Positions 1 through 7,859 of a stretch of DNA of 64,000 bases are shown piece after piece. The notes beneath the pieces were generated by a model. It did not search any database, was not told where the DNA came from, and saw nothing but the letters and a program-made list of their open reading frames with translations. Numbering within the stretch: position 1 is the first letter of the stretch; every line of letters begins with the position of its first letter. Source of the DNA: Xiashengella succiniciproducens. Its GTDB lineage: Bacteria > Bacteroidota > Bacteroidia > Bacteroidales > Marinilabiliaceae. Both the position numbers and the translations under genes were made by a program. The DNA is taken from positions 1,454,801 through 1,518,800 of the forward strand of contig NZ_CP098400.1 in the NCBI RefSeq assembly GCF_023674465.1, in the 5' to 3' direction.

Positions 1-345
1 GTATATGCAATTGTTTATTATTTTTTCGGTAGGTTTAATAGTATAAATGTTTTTATTTTCTTGTTTATGCTGTATGGATTTTACAGTGCATTGACTGATG
101 GTAGCCAGAAAGCAATGATTTCTGATATTGTTAGTAAAGACTTAAAAGGGACGGGATTTGGAATTTATCATGCTGTACTTGGAATTACTTTATTACCTGC
201 GAGTTTAATTGCAGGATTATTGTATGATAAGGTTAATTCAAATGCGCCATTTTATTTTGGTTCTATAATGGCATTAATTGCTACTATACTAATGATAATA
301 TTTACAGTTTTAGACAAGAAAAAAGAAAAAATTAACGTTGCCTAA
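1..345 (+). CDS. MFS transporter, C-terminal part (5' end outside window)
   Basis: The frame is open from base 1 and ends with TAA at 343-345, giving the last 114 residues of a larger protein. It shows at least three hydrophobic helices separated by short loops. The segment DGSQKAMISDIVSKDLKGTG, followed by GIYHAVLGI and LIAGLLYD, matches the cytoplasmic loop and following helix of major facilitator superfamily permeases, and a lysine-rich tail closes the protein. The substrate cannot be told. It is the cargo of the first, incomplete cassette: the stop codon lies inside the R'' box of the following attC (GCCTAAC), so the gene fills its cassette to the very end. Confidence 0.75.
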   Translation, partial: VYAIVYYFFGRFNSINVFIFLFMLYGFYSALTDGSQKAMISDIVSKDLKGTGFGIYHAVLGITLLPASLIAGLLYDKVNSNAPFYFGSIMALIATILMIIFTVLDKKKEKINVA

Positions 346-471
346 CACGCGGTCATAAAACATTGGGGTTTAAGTGGTATGCCAAGTGCATCGCTCGCTG
401 GCAAGGTTCTTATCGGTTGATAGGTTCGCAGCTCCGAAATCCCCAACGTTTCATACCGCCGACCGTTGGTA
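340..471 (+). repeat. attC site 1
   Basis: R'' is GCCTAAC (340-346) and R' is GTTGGTA (465-471). The arms (GCGGTCAT with AACATTGGGG, and CCCCAACGTT with ATACCGC) form a long imperfect stem. The cut point G/TT at 465/466 begins cassette 2. Confidence 0.85.
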
Positions 472-493
472 GCAATAATCAAACCCAAAACTC

Positions 494-1243
494 ATGAAAA
501 TCTATACGATAATTTCAATCTTGACTCTAACCATCCTATTGAGTTGCAGTCAAAAGAACAAAAGACCAGAACCTAATTTCTATCGGAATTTATTTACAAA
601 TGAAATTCTAAACAAAACTGAATTTGAAATATTTATAGGAACCTTACATCAGAATATTCCTGATTCATTAAAAGGCAAAGAACATTTAACAATCCATTTT
701 GGATTTTTAGAAACTACAAAAGACTCAATCATTCAACCATTTAATTATGACATAAGAATTGGAAATGAATATTTAGTAAGAGCAAATAATTTTGATAAAA
801 TTGGAATGAAAATTAAACCTCAAAAATTCAATACTATTGATGGAGACAGTATTCAAATTGGAGGACAACAATTGAAGCCAATGTTGATAAATTTATGGTT
901 TATAAACTGCGGCGGTTGTGTTGCTGAAATACCAGCATTAAACAAGTTGAAAGAAAAATATTCTGACAGAGTAGATTTTGTTGCAATGACTTTTGATGAT
1001 GCTAAAAAAGTCAGGAAATTTTTAAATAGAAATGACTTCAATTTTATTCACATACCAAATTCAGAAGAATTTATTAATTACATAGGTTCAAAGCCTTATC
1101 CTGAGAACATTTTTATTAGCAGGAATGGTTTTATTGAATACATAGAAGGAGGTTTAGGAGGTAATTTGAATGATGACAATTTAAAGTATTTTGAATCTAT
1201 TATTGAAAAATTACTGCTACCAACACGCGGTAATAGCCAATAA
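494..1243 (+). CDS. TlpA/ResA-like thioredoxin-fold lipoprotein (cassette 2)
   Basis: A 249-residue protein with a lipoprotein signal peptide (lipid-accepting Cys at about residue 18 after a leucine-rich helix, ILLSC). The second half has a thioredoxin-like fold: LINLWFINCGGC with a C139-G-G-C142 redox pair, then a helix and the VDFVAMTFDD strand typical of TlpA/AhpC-type proteins in Bacteroidota. Family members reduce disulfides or act in cytochrome maturation; the substrate here is unknown. It is the only gene of its cassette. The reading frame runs through the R'' box and stops at 1243, so about the last ten residues are encoded by attC sequence. The start was chosen because the signal peptide begins there. 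Confidence 0.75.
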   Translation: MKIYTIISILTLTILLSCSQKNKRPEPNFYRNLFTNEILNKTEFEIFIGTLHQNIPDSLKGKEHLTIHFGFLETTKDSIIQPFNYDIRIGNEYLVRANNFDKIGMKIKPQKFNTIDGDSIQIGGQQLKPMLINLWFINCGGCVAEIPALNKLKEKYSDRVDFVAMTFDDAKKVRKFLNRNDFNFIHIPNSEEFINYIGSKPYPENIFISRNGFIEYIEGGLGGNLNDDNLKYFESIIEKLLLPTRGNSQ

Positions 1244-1347
1244 GGGTTTTAGTGGTTTGCGAAGGTTTGTAGTCCGCTTTAACTTTTCGTGTAACTTGAC
1301 AGGAAATCTCCCGCAATCCCTTACTGGCCATACCGCCACCGTTGTGC
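1218..1347 (+). repeat. attC site 2
   Basis: R'' TACCAAC (1218-1224) is complementary to the GTTGGTA that opens this cassette at 465. R' is GTTGTGC (1341-1347). Stem arms are ACGCGGTAATAGCCAATAAGGG and CCCTTACTGGCCATACCGC. It ends cassette 2 (466-1341). Confidence 0.85.
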
Positions 1348-1363
1348 AAAATTTAAAAAGACG

Positions 1364-2284
1364 ATGAACAAACTAACATACATAGCACTGATTTTGATAG
1401 CTTTTACGGCTTGTAATCAGACTAAGACCCAAAAGACTGAAACGGAATATGCTGATACTATTTCAGTAGAAATTGAAAGAGAGAAAGATTTGGTTCAAGT
1501 TGAGAACTTAGAACCTAAAGTAAGCGAAAAGATTACGATTGATAAATATGAGCAAAAATCAGTAATGGATATCTCTGACTCAAATGCCTACTTGATTGTT
1601 GATAAATCTTATCCAGATTTTAATTTTCAGACCGACTTTGTAAAAAGATACTTTTGGCAGTTTTCTGAGTATAATGACACTACTGGCTCAACAAAGGAAA
1701 TTTGTTACGGGTTGATTAGGAGAGAAAATGAATTCTTTATTGATACCTTGTTGACATATAAAACATTGATTGAATTTGAGGGTTGTAATGAGAGCCATCA
1801 AGTAAATCTTTATGATTCAAAAGATAAGGTATTTCTATTAATTGATAAATCAGCCAAATTAGAGATTGGTAAGATAGAATATTTACCATTGATAGATTAC
1901 GACTATCACGTAACACCTTCACAAAGATTTATAATCCAGAGCGATTCAAATGAAATAACACTTGATTATAACGCAACACTATGTGAAAAAACATTTGAAT
2001 ATAATGGATTAGGAACGATTATGCCTACCTTTTTCAATATCACCCTTAAATTAACGGATAGTATGACAAATGACATACAATACTTGTTTATCTCTCCACA
2101 TCAGCACAGAGCATTACTTCACGATATCTGGATTGGAGATATAAATGGAGATAAAACCTATGATTATGTTTTGACTTATTACGCAAATGATGTTTGTGAA
2201 TATCGGTCTTTATATTTATCTAATAAGGCTGACTATAAATTAGTAGATTATAAAGGAAGTTATGAAATGTGTGATTGTCCGTAA
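1364..2284 (+). CDS. Putative lipoprotein of unknown function (cassette 3)
   Basis: A 306-residue protein that begins with a short basic segment, a hydrophobic helix and the lipobox FTAC (Cys at residue 17), so it is probably exported and lipid-anchored. The mature part starts with an acidic, threonine/lysine-rich linker and then becomes beta-rich. Near the C-terminus IGDINGDKTYDYVLTYY resembles a DxNGD calcium-loop of the VCBS/FG-GAP kind, and the last residues hold a C-x-C (MCDC). I do not recognise a family. It is the only gene of cassette 3 and stops just before the next R'' box. Confidence 0.6.
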   Translation: MNKLTYIALILIAFTACNQTKTQKTETEYADTISVEIEREKDLVQVENLEPKVSEKITIDKYEQKSVMDISDSNAYLIVDKSYPDFNFQTDFVKRYFWQFSEYNDTTGSTKEICYGLIRRENEFFIDTLLTYKTLIEFEGCNESHQVNLYDSKDKVFLLIDKSAKLEIGKIEYLPLIDYDYHVTPSQRFIIQSDSNEITLDYNATLCEKTFEYNGLGTIMPTFFNITLKLTDSMTNDIQYLFISPHQHRALLHDIWIGDINGDKTYDYVLTYYANDVCEYRSLYLSNKADYKLVDYKGSYEMCDCP

Positions 2285-2293
2285 AAAAACTTT

Positions 2294-2423
2294 GCACAAC
2301 AATGTATATACAAAATAGGCGAAATAGCAGTAAATTCAAGGGTTGTAGCCCGCTTAAAAATTGTAGCAGTTTGATAAGTTTGAAGCCCGCAATCGCCTAC
2401 TTTGCATATACTAAACGTTGGCT
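2294..2423 (+). repeat. attC site 3
   Basis: R'' GCACAAC (2294-2300) is complementary to GTTGTGC opening cassette 3. R' is GTTGGCT (2417-2423). The outer stem AATGTATATACAAAATAGGCGA pairs with TCGCCTACTTTGCATATACTAA. It shares its type with attC 13 and 14. It ends cassette 3 (1342-2417). Confidence 0.85.
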
Positions 2424-2473
2424 GCAATTAAGAGTGCGACAATTACATAAAAACATTATTACAAAATATCAAG

Positions 2474-3301
2474 ATGATAAAAAAAACATTGATTTTAATA
2501 GCATTTTGTATTTCATCAATTGCATATAGTCAAAATTCAGATGAAATATTGGCAGAAGGAAAATTACTTTTTAGACTGGAAAAAGCATCATGGAACGGAA
2601 CTGATGATTTTTTAGCGAGATTTCCTGAAAAAAGAAATTTAATAGGTGGATATCTTTCCTATGAATCGGACAAACATGAAATAATGACTATTTTTTTCGG
2701 TAGGGAAAATAATGACAGTTTATTAGTAAGATATCAATTTGACAGCATTCCTAATGCACCTATAGAAATAGATACAGTTGATTTAAAGATTACATCTCTT
2801 GAAAAGAATTTGATTGAAATACGCCAAGATGCAATTCAAAGAATCTCAAACAATTCAGAAAACTTTTTTACCTTTTATGAGAATACGGCCTTAAACCCAA
2901 TTCCATTGATTACGGATAAAAAGAAAAGAGTTTTTATTTTGACCGGTACTCAGGTTAGTAATGTGGTAATAATTGGGAACGATTATTTATTAGAGTATGA
3001 CAAAAAGAATAGGTTAAAAAATAAGACTCAGATTCACAAATCATTACTGCAATTCCCCTATAAATCTGATAACCCCGAAAACAAAATGGAATCAACATAT
3101 CATTCACACGTTGTATCAGACTATATTAACTCGACGGATATTTGTACACTACTACTATACAAAGACTATGTTGAGTGGACGAAACATTTTGTCATGAGTA
3201 ATAAATATGTTTCGATTTTTGATATGGAGAAAGAGAACCTTGCTATCATGAAAAGAAAGGCTTGGGAAAAAATTTATAACCAACAGATTGAAAAGAAATA
3301 A
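2474..3301 (+). CDS. Secreted protein of unknown function (cassette 4)
   Basis: A 275-residue protein with a classical signal peptide (MIKK, a hydrophobic stretch, and a probable cleavage after AYS), so it is likely periplasmic or exported. The mature region has alternating charged and beta-prone segments, no Cys pair and no motif that I can name. One central stretch, FILTGTQVSNVVIIGNDYLLEYD, looks like beta strands with a turn. It is the sole gene of its cassette; the ATG at 2474 follows an AT-rich leader starting at the attC cut at 2418. The stop codon directly abuts the R'' region. Confidence 0.55.
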   Translation: MIKKTLILIAFCISSIAYSQNSDEILAEGKLLFRLEKASWNGTDDFLARFPEKRNLIGGYLSYESDKHEIMTIFFGRENNDSLLVRYQFDSIPNAPIEIDTVDLKITSLEKNLIEIRQDAIQRISNNSENFFTFYENTALNPIPLITDKKKRVFILTGTQVSNVVIIGNDYLLEYDKKNRLKNKTQIHKSLLQFPYKSDNPENKMESTYHSHVVSDYINSTDICTLLLYKDYVEWTKHFVMSNKYVSIFDMEKENLAIMKRKAWEKIYNQQIEKK

Positions 3302-3305
3302 CTGC

Positions 3306-3446
3306 AGCCAACGGAGCTATATACGCCAGTCGTGGCATCCACAGCATATTGAGGGTTTCGTTCTACCCTCTCCCATGCGTTCAAGCTGATAAAGTCACAG
3401 CTAGTCTGAAAGCCACGCCCAGGCGCATATAGCCGGGACGTTAGCG
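3306..3446 (+). repeat. attC site 4 (longer class)
   Basis: R'' AGCCAAC (3306-3312) is complementary to GTTGGCT opening cassette 4. R' is GTTAGCG (3440-3446). At 141 bp it belongs, with attC 11 and 21, to a longer class whose arms carry GAGCTATATACGCC and GGCGCATATAGCCGGGAC. It ends cassette 4 (2418-3440). Confidence 0.82.
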
Positions 3447-3538
3447 TTCATTGTAAAAAGACAAAACAGACGACAGAATGATAAAAGATTTTTTGCTGCA
3501 TAAAGACAAAGAAAACGGAAACCATACCCACAATCAGG

Positions 3539-3610
3539 CACATTTGGCTGTCCAAAACACGGGCGACCGCTTCGCAGCCAAAAGAGCCTTCATTTTGCAT
3601 GCGCACCCAA
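3539..3610 (+). repeat. C-rich spacer repeat, copy d
   Basis: A G-poor, C/A-rich non-coding stretch with words such as GCACATTTGGC, CAAAACAC, CTTCGCAGCCAAAAGAGC and CATGCGCACCCAAACC. It resembles, less closely, the copies at 7325, 7756 and 17632. It lies upstream of the ATPase gene in cassette 5. Confidence 0.45.
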
Positions 3611-4318
3611 ACCCACCCACCAACCTTGATAACTCATTGACAAGAACAGAAATCATGTTTTAACTAAAATTGGGGAAAAATGATAACTAAACTAAATAAC
3701 TTTACTCTTAAATCTTTTGTTGGTTACACAAATCCTAATGATTTACTTTTTCGTGAAAAAAACATTCTATTTGGTTACAATGGAAAAGGGAAAAGTGCTA
3801 TTGCTATTGGTATAAAAGATGAATTTCTTAAAGACCAAACTAAGAAGCCTGAGAATCTTAGAATCTTTGATAGAGATTACATTTCAAATTCATTATTGCT
3901 TGAAAATTCGGATGGTAAAATTAAAGGCGTTGAGGCAAGTTTTGGTAAAGGTGGCGTTGATATAGAAAACAAGATTAAAGAACTCGAAAGGTTAATTATC
4001 AAAGAAGATGAAATTGAAAAACTTGACACAGGTATTGCCAAATTACGCAAAGAAATTAGAACTGAAATAGACAAAATTCACGATAGACGAAAAGGCGAAG
4101 CTAATATTCAAAGAAAGTCCAAAGATGAATCTGTTGAGCGAGTGATTGAACTTTACAAAAAAGATTTTCAGGATGCTAAAAAAATTGAAGCAGATGAAGA
4201 TAAATTAATAAAAATAAATGGCGACGATACAATCGAAAAACAAATTTCACAAAATGAGAATTTAAGACCATTAAACTTTCCAAATATTCCGACAACTTTA
4301 ATTGAAGAAGTAAAAGTA

Positions 4319-4327
4319 ATATTTAAA
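4319..4327. repeat. 9-bp target duplication of the IS4-type element (left copy)
   Basis: ATATTTAAA at 4319-4327 is repeated exactly at 5738-5746 on the other side of the element. Collapsing the two copies restores the reading frame of the host ATPase. Confidence 0.85.
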
Positions 4328-5737
4328 CATTGCCGTCCGATAAAAACCGATTTTGATTCTTCGTTACTTTTAACCGGCTTATTATCAGTCGTTTCTTTTT
4401 ATAATTTTTCTATTTTCAAAAGTAAGCCCCCCTGAAAAGGGTAAGCATCTCTAAATCCTGGTCATCTCGTTGCCAATCTCGTTCCGGGTTTTCTAAAAAT
4501 TTTATCAAGTGCAGGTAATTAAACAGGTGTATCCTGCAAAATGACACCAGGTTGGAGAATGCCCAAGGCCGTTTCAACCGCTTCTGTATAACCGTGAGCA
4601 AGAGGTTCACGATCAAAGCGCAATATACCTGTATTTTTATCGCGTTCTCGTTATCCCCGAGGAAGTACTTCAGGGGGAAGTTTGATTTTAACTGCTTGAA
4701 TAACAGCTCTATTTGCCATCTTGTTTTATACAAGGCCGCTATCATGTCGGGCCGCATCTCGAACAGGTTGGTGAGGAACTCGAACTTCCTTTTCAACACC
4801 CTGTCGTAGAACACCACCTTGCGCAACTTCAGCTTGCTCCCGCCATCATCTTCCTTCACGGTCACCTCGATGATAGTGTCTTCCAGCACGCCGCTGTGGA
4901 TGCATTCATCGATGTAAAGTTCTTGCTCCACCTTGTAAACGGCGTTCTCCTTGATGCGGGTAACGAATCCGGCTCCCTTTTCACAAAACAGCTTGAAGGC
5001 TTTATAATCGTTGTATCCCTTGTCGAAGACGTAAATAGTGTTGTCATCCGGTTCCAGTTTCCTCAACAGCAGGTGATCGTTCGTGGCAGCGGATGAGAAC
5101 CATATCATCTTGGGAACGGGCTCGTCGACATTGATAACGGTGTGCACCTTGATCCCCCCTTTGCGTTTACCGTTCGAGGGTGTTCTGCCGACGCACTTCA
5201 AGATGTCCTGGAACAAACTGATAACCGTGCTGTCGAAGATCTCGACCTGCTTGTTCAACACATCTTTAAAGCGGGTGTCCGAGATCACGTGTTGGTACTC
5301 GCGAAGCAGGTCGTGGTACACGCCCGAGAAGAAATCAACGCTCCTGCGCTTGTTGGCGTCCGACAAGGTGCTCCGGTAGGGTATGTGGCCGAGCTGGAAA
5401 TGCCTGGTCTTGCCTGAAAGACCGAGCATTGCACCCGCCACCTCGCGCAGGGAGGAGCATTTGGCGAAGACGCAAAACAACATGCTTATAAGGTGATCCT
5501 TAGCCGTGAAACGTTTCACGTAATGATCGGCCTTGTACCGTTTGCTGTTTCGGGCGATAATCCTTGTATCTACCATAGATATGAGCTGTCCGAATACCGA
5601 TTGTCCAAAAAAATAAGTACTTTTGTTCATTGTAGACTTGTTTTGTGATGAATACAAAGCTACAATTATTAGTACGACGGGCAAAACTCAAATTTGCCCG
5701 CGTACTTTTTCTAAAAAGTTTTTATCGGACAACAGTG
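4328..5737 (-). mobile_element. IS4-type insertion sequence, 1410 bp
   Basis: The ends are 20-bp imperfect inverted repeats: CATTGCCGTCCGATAAAAAC on the left and CACTGTTGTCCGATAAAAAC read inward from the right. They are flanked by a perfect 9-bp direct repeat (ATATTTAAA). One transposase gene on the minus strand fills it. The perfect target duplication and intact transposase suggest a recent insertion. Confidence 0.85.
4416..5630 (-). CDS. IS4-family transposase
   Basis: A DDE transposase of about 404 residues if it starts at the ATG at 5628-5630 (MNKSTYFFGQ); an 18-residue upstream extension is open but looks non-coding. It begins with the DUF4372-like N-terminal region seen in IS4-family enzymes of Bacteroidota (FGQSVFGQLISMV, HYVKRFTAKDHLISMLFC). 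The first catalytic Asp is likely in EIFDSTVISLF, the second in YVFDKGYND, and the C-terminal YxxRWQIELLFKQLK block carries the catalytic Glu (the Y-(2)-R-(3)-E-(6)-K signature of IS4). It cuts and pastes its element. It reads opposite to the cassette gene it disrupts. Confidence 0.9.
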   Translation of the reverse strand: MNKSTYFFGQSVFGQLISMVDTRIIARNSKRYKADHYVKRFTAKDHLISMLFCVFAKCSSLREVAGAMLGLSGKTRHFQLGHIPYRSTLSDANKRRSVDFFSGVYHDLLREYQHVISDTRFKDVLNKQVEIFDSTVISLFQDILKCVGRTPSNGKRKGGIKVHTVINVDEPVPKMIWFSSAATNDHLLLRKLEPDDNTIYVFDKGYNDYKAFKLFCEKGAGFVTRIKENAVYKVEQELYIDECIHSGVLEDTIIEVTVKEDDGGSKLKLRKVVFYDRVLKRKFEFLTNLFEMRPDMIAALYKTRWQIELLFKQLKSNFPLKYFLGDNENAIKIQVYCALIVNLLLTVIQKRLKRPWAFSNLVSFCRIHLFNYLHLIKFLENPERDWQRDDQDLEMLTLFRGAYF

Positions 5738-7324
5738 ATATTTAAAGATAAATTTGGAGATGATATTACTATTCCCGAATTTGAAGTTGTTCAATGGATT
5801 GAATCAGGATTGAAACTTCACAAAGAAGGCGATAACTGCAAGTTCTGTCATGGCAAGTTAGATTTTTCAGATGTTAAGTCGAAAATAGCCCAGTACAAAG
5901 AAAATAAAAGACATAAGGCAACTGAAAAACTTAAGAAATTCAGAGAGCAGCTTCTAAGCCTTTTAGAGAGTATCAAATCAATTGAGAAAGAATCAAAAAC
6001 TTATTCTACCAACATTGGTAAAGAGATAGACAAACATTTTACTGCAATTTTCACAAAGAAAAACACTATTGAAGCTTTTATAACCTCGTGTCAATCGAAA
6101 ATTGATAATATTGAAATTCAAGAATATTTCGACTTTGAACTTTTAGAAAAAACTTTGATAGATATTGAAAAATCAATAACAGCTATTTCTATAACCAAAA
6201 ACGAACAATTATTGGAGTTAAGAAAAAAACACAATAATCTGACCACCTTAGTAAAGGGTGCAATTGGTTTAGAAATACTTCAATCAGTCACTATAAAAGA
6301 TAAGCTAAAGGAGGTTAAAGAAAAGGAAGTTGAATTAAAAGAAAAGCGTGAGAACAACAAGAAGAAGCAACAAGAAATTCAAGATTTAAAGCAAGAAAAA
6401 AGTCTCACAAAAGATTTTGCTGATTTTGTTTCTCAAATTCTGAATGAGATAAATATATCGCTAAAAGTTACTCTCGATACAGATAACCGCAATTACATTA
6501 TCAAAAGCACCAATGAAAACGCTACACTAACAATTAAAGATATTAGTGAAGGAGAAAAAAATCTTTTAGCATTGTTGTTTTTCTATTACGAACTTTTTGC
6601 TGATAACAAACAACAGCGAATAAAACCAGAAATTGAACTTATCATAGTAGATGACCCAATTTCAAGTATGGATGATTCAAATAAGTTTTACATTTTGGAA
6701 CTTATGAAAAATCTTTTGGAACTTCCAAATCAACAAGTCTTTGTAATGACCCATTCTTGGGAAGACTTTTGCAACTTGACTTTTGGCAAAAAAGCTTGGG
6801 AAGATAAAACAGATAAAAATGGTATTGAAACCAAATCTAAATATGCAACTTTTGAAATAAGAAAAAGTAACGGTAAAAGTGAGATAGTTAAAGCAAAGAA
6901 TATTGAAAAGCCATATAAATACTTATTCAAAGAAATATATAATTTTTCACAAAAGCATGAAGGTCAGGCAACAACCGAATGCGAAATTTATCATTACCCA
7001 AATGTTATAAGAAGAGTTTTCGAAGAATGGTATAGTTTTAAAATTGGGGAAGAATTGAATTTAACAAGTGCTCAACTTGGTCGTTTAGTAAATGATTTTA
7101 AAATTACAGATGATAAAACTAAGACTGAACTTGGTGTTTTATTGAAAGTCTGTAATATATTATCACATTCTATTAATGGCTCTAAAAACCCACAAGAAAT
7201 TCACCAAGCTTCGAAATGTTTAATGAAATTGATTGAATCAACAGATCCCTTACACTATAACAAAATGAAACAATAATTAATTTGGAATTTATAATATCAT
7301 ATATGGTCAACGCTTCGCAGTCAA

Positions 7325-7398
7325 GCACATTTGCAGGTCGCACCAGCCAACGCTAAGTCCAAAACCTGCAAAAGAGCTTGCCTACTCCAACGCACGAC
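7325..7398 (+). repeat. C-rich spacer repeat, copy a
   Basis: Non-coding, G-poor stretch (GCACATTTGCAGG, CACCAGCCAACGCTAAG, AAAAGAGCTTGC, CCAACGCACGAC) downstream of the cassette 5 ATPase. It shares the order GCACAT, CCAACGCT, AAAGAG.TTGC and CCAACGCAC with the copies inside cassette 6. The rest of 7277-7456 shows no gene. Confidence 0.5.
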
Positions 7399-7456
7399 GG
7401 ATAGAAAATATGCAGCAAAAATGGAAGAGAAATAACGAGAAAAATGAACAACGAAA

Positions 7457-7586
7457 CGCTAACAAAGTGTATATGCCATAAGGGTTTCAGTGGGTATTCA
7501 AGCATTGTAGCCCACTCAAACTTTCGTGTCGGAGGACAGGACACTGCCCTGCAATCCCTTACGGCACATACACTCGACCGTTACCG
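7457..7586 (+). repeat. attC site 5
   Basis: R'' CGCTAAC (7457-7463) is complementary to the GTTAGCG that opens cassette 5 at 3440, more than 4 kb away. R' is GTTACCG (7580-7586). Arms are AAAGTGTATATGCCATAAGGG and CCCTTACGGCACATACACTC. Confidence 0.87.
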
Positions 7587-7755
7587 CCAAGTGTAAAAAA
7601 GACAGACGACAGAACTAAACTGTAAGTAAACCATAGTGAAAGGACAGAAAAACGAAATATTGACAAGATCAAAGAGCATACAAACAAGCCGACCCAATGT
7701 TTTTTATTTTTTGCTCACCACACATTTTATAAAGCAATTGCCTACCCACATTGCA

Positions 7756-7812
7756 CACATTGCCAAAGCCCCACGAGCCAACGCTACAGCCCAAGCTTTG
7801 CCAAAGAGTGCA
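7756..7812 (+). repeat. C-rich spacer repeat, copy b (upstream of BREX genes)
   Basis: CACATTGCCAAAGCCCCAC, then GAGCCAACGCTACAGCCCAA, then GCTTTGCCAAAGAG.TGCAA. It aligns over its full length with copy c at 17632-17691 in direct orientation, so the operon is bracketed by a direct repeat of about 58 bp with a few mismatches. Confidence 0.65.
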
Positions 7813-7859
7813 ATCTTGCCGACCCTTTTAGTATCTTTGACCATTTTAATTTAAATTGT

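Larger units (their letters stand above)
3680..7276 (+). pseudogene. AAA_13/RloC-like ATPase gene interrupted by an IS4-type insertion
   Basis: Joining 3680-4327 to 5747-7276 (removing the IS and one 9-bp target copy) restores one continuous frame of about 725 residues reading ...VKVIFKDKFGDD... across the join. The N-terminus has a Walker A, GYNGKGKS (residues 32-39), then a long coiled coil with a C247-x-x-C250 zinc-hook-like pair at its tip. After the second coil come the ABC signature ISEGEKN and a Walker B, IIVDDPISSMD (about residues 516-526). This SMC/Rad50-like layout with a zinc hook is that of AAA_13 proteins and of RloC, a tRNA anticodon nuclease of phage defence. The C-terminal domain has RRVFEEW and ILSHS, which might be a HEPN or anticodon-nuclease-like motif, but that is inference. 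The gene is broken in this genome unless the IS excises. Confidence 0.75.
3441..7580 (+). mobile_element. Cassette 5: RloC/AAA_13-like defence ATPase, split by an IS4-type element
   Basis: The cassette runs from the cut point in attC 4 to the cut point in attC 5 (TTAGCG at its start, CGCTAAC in its R''). Its natural length without the 1410-bp IS and 9-bp target duplication is about 2.7 kb. It carries one ATPase gene, with C-rich spacer repeats near both ends (3539-3610 and 7325-7398). The stretch 3447-3679 holds only that spacer and a short, unsupported frame. Confidence 0.8.

Noticed and set aside
3478-3663. A 61-codon frame upstream of the split ATPase
   Set aside because: It covers the C-rich spacer repeat, has Pro/His-rich low-complexity content and no recognisable start or domain.
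4552-5417. Plus-strand frames inside the IS4-type element
   Set aside because: They are antisense to a clear transposase and have no family features of their own.
7636-7854. A 72-codon frame in the leader of the BREX cassette
   Set aside because: It begins with GTG, is made mostly of the C-rich repeat translated, and has no resemblance to a protein family.
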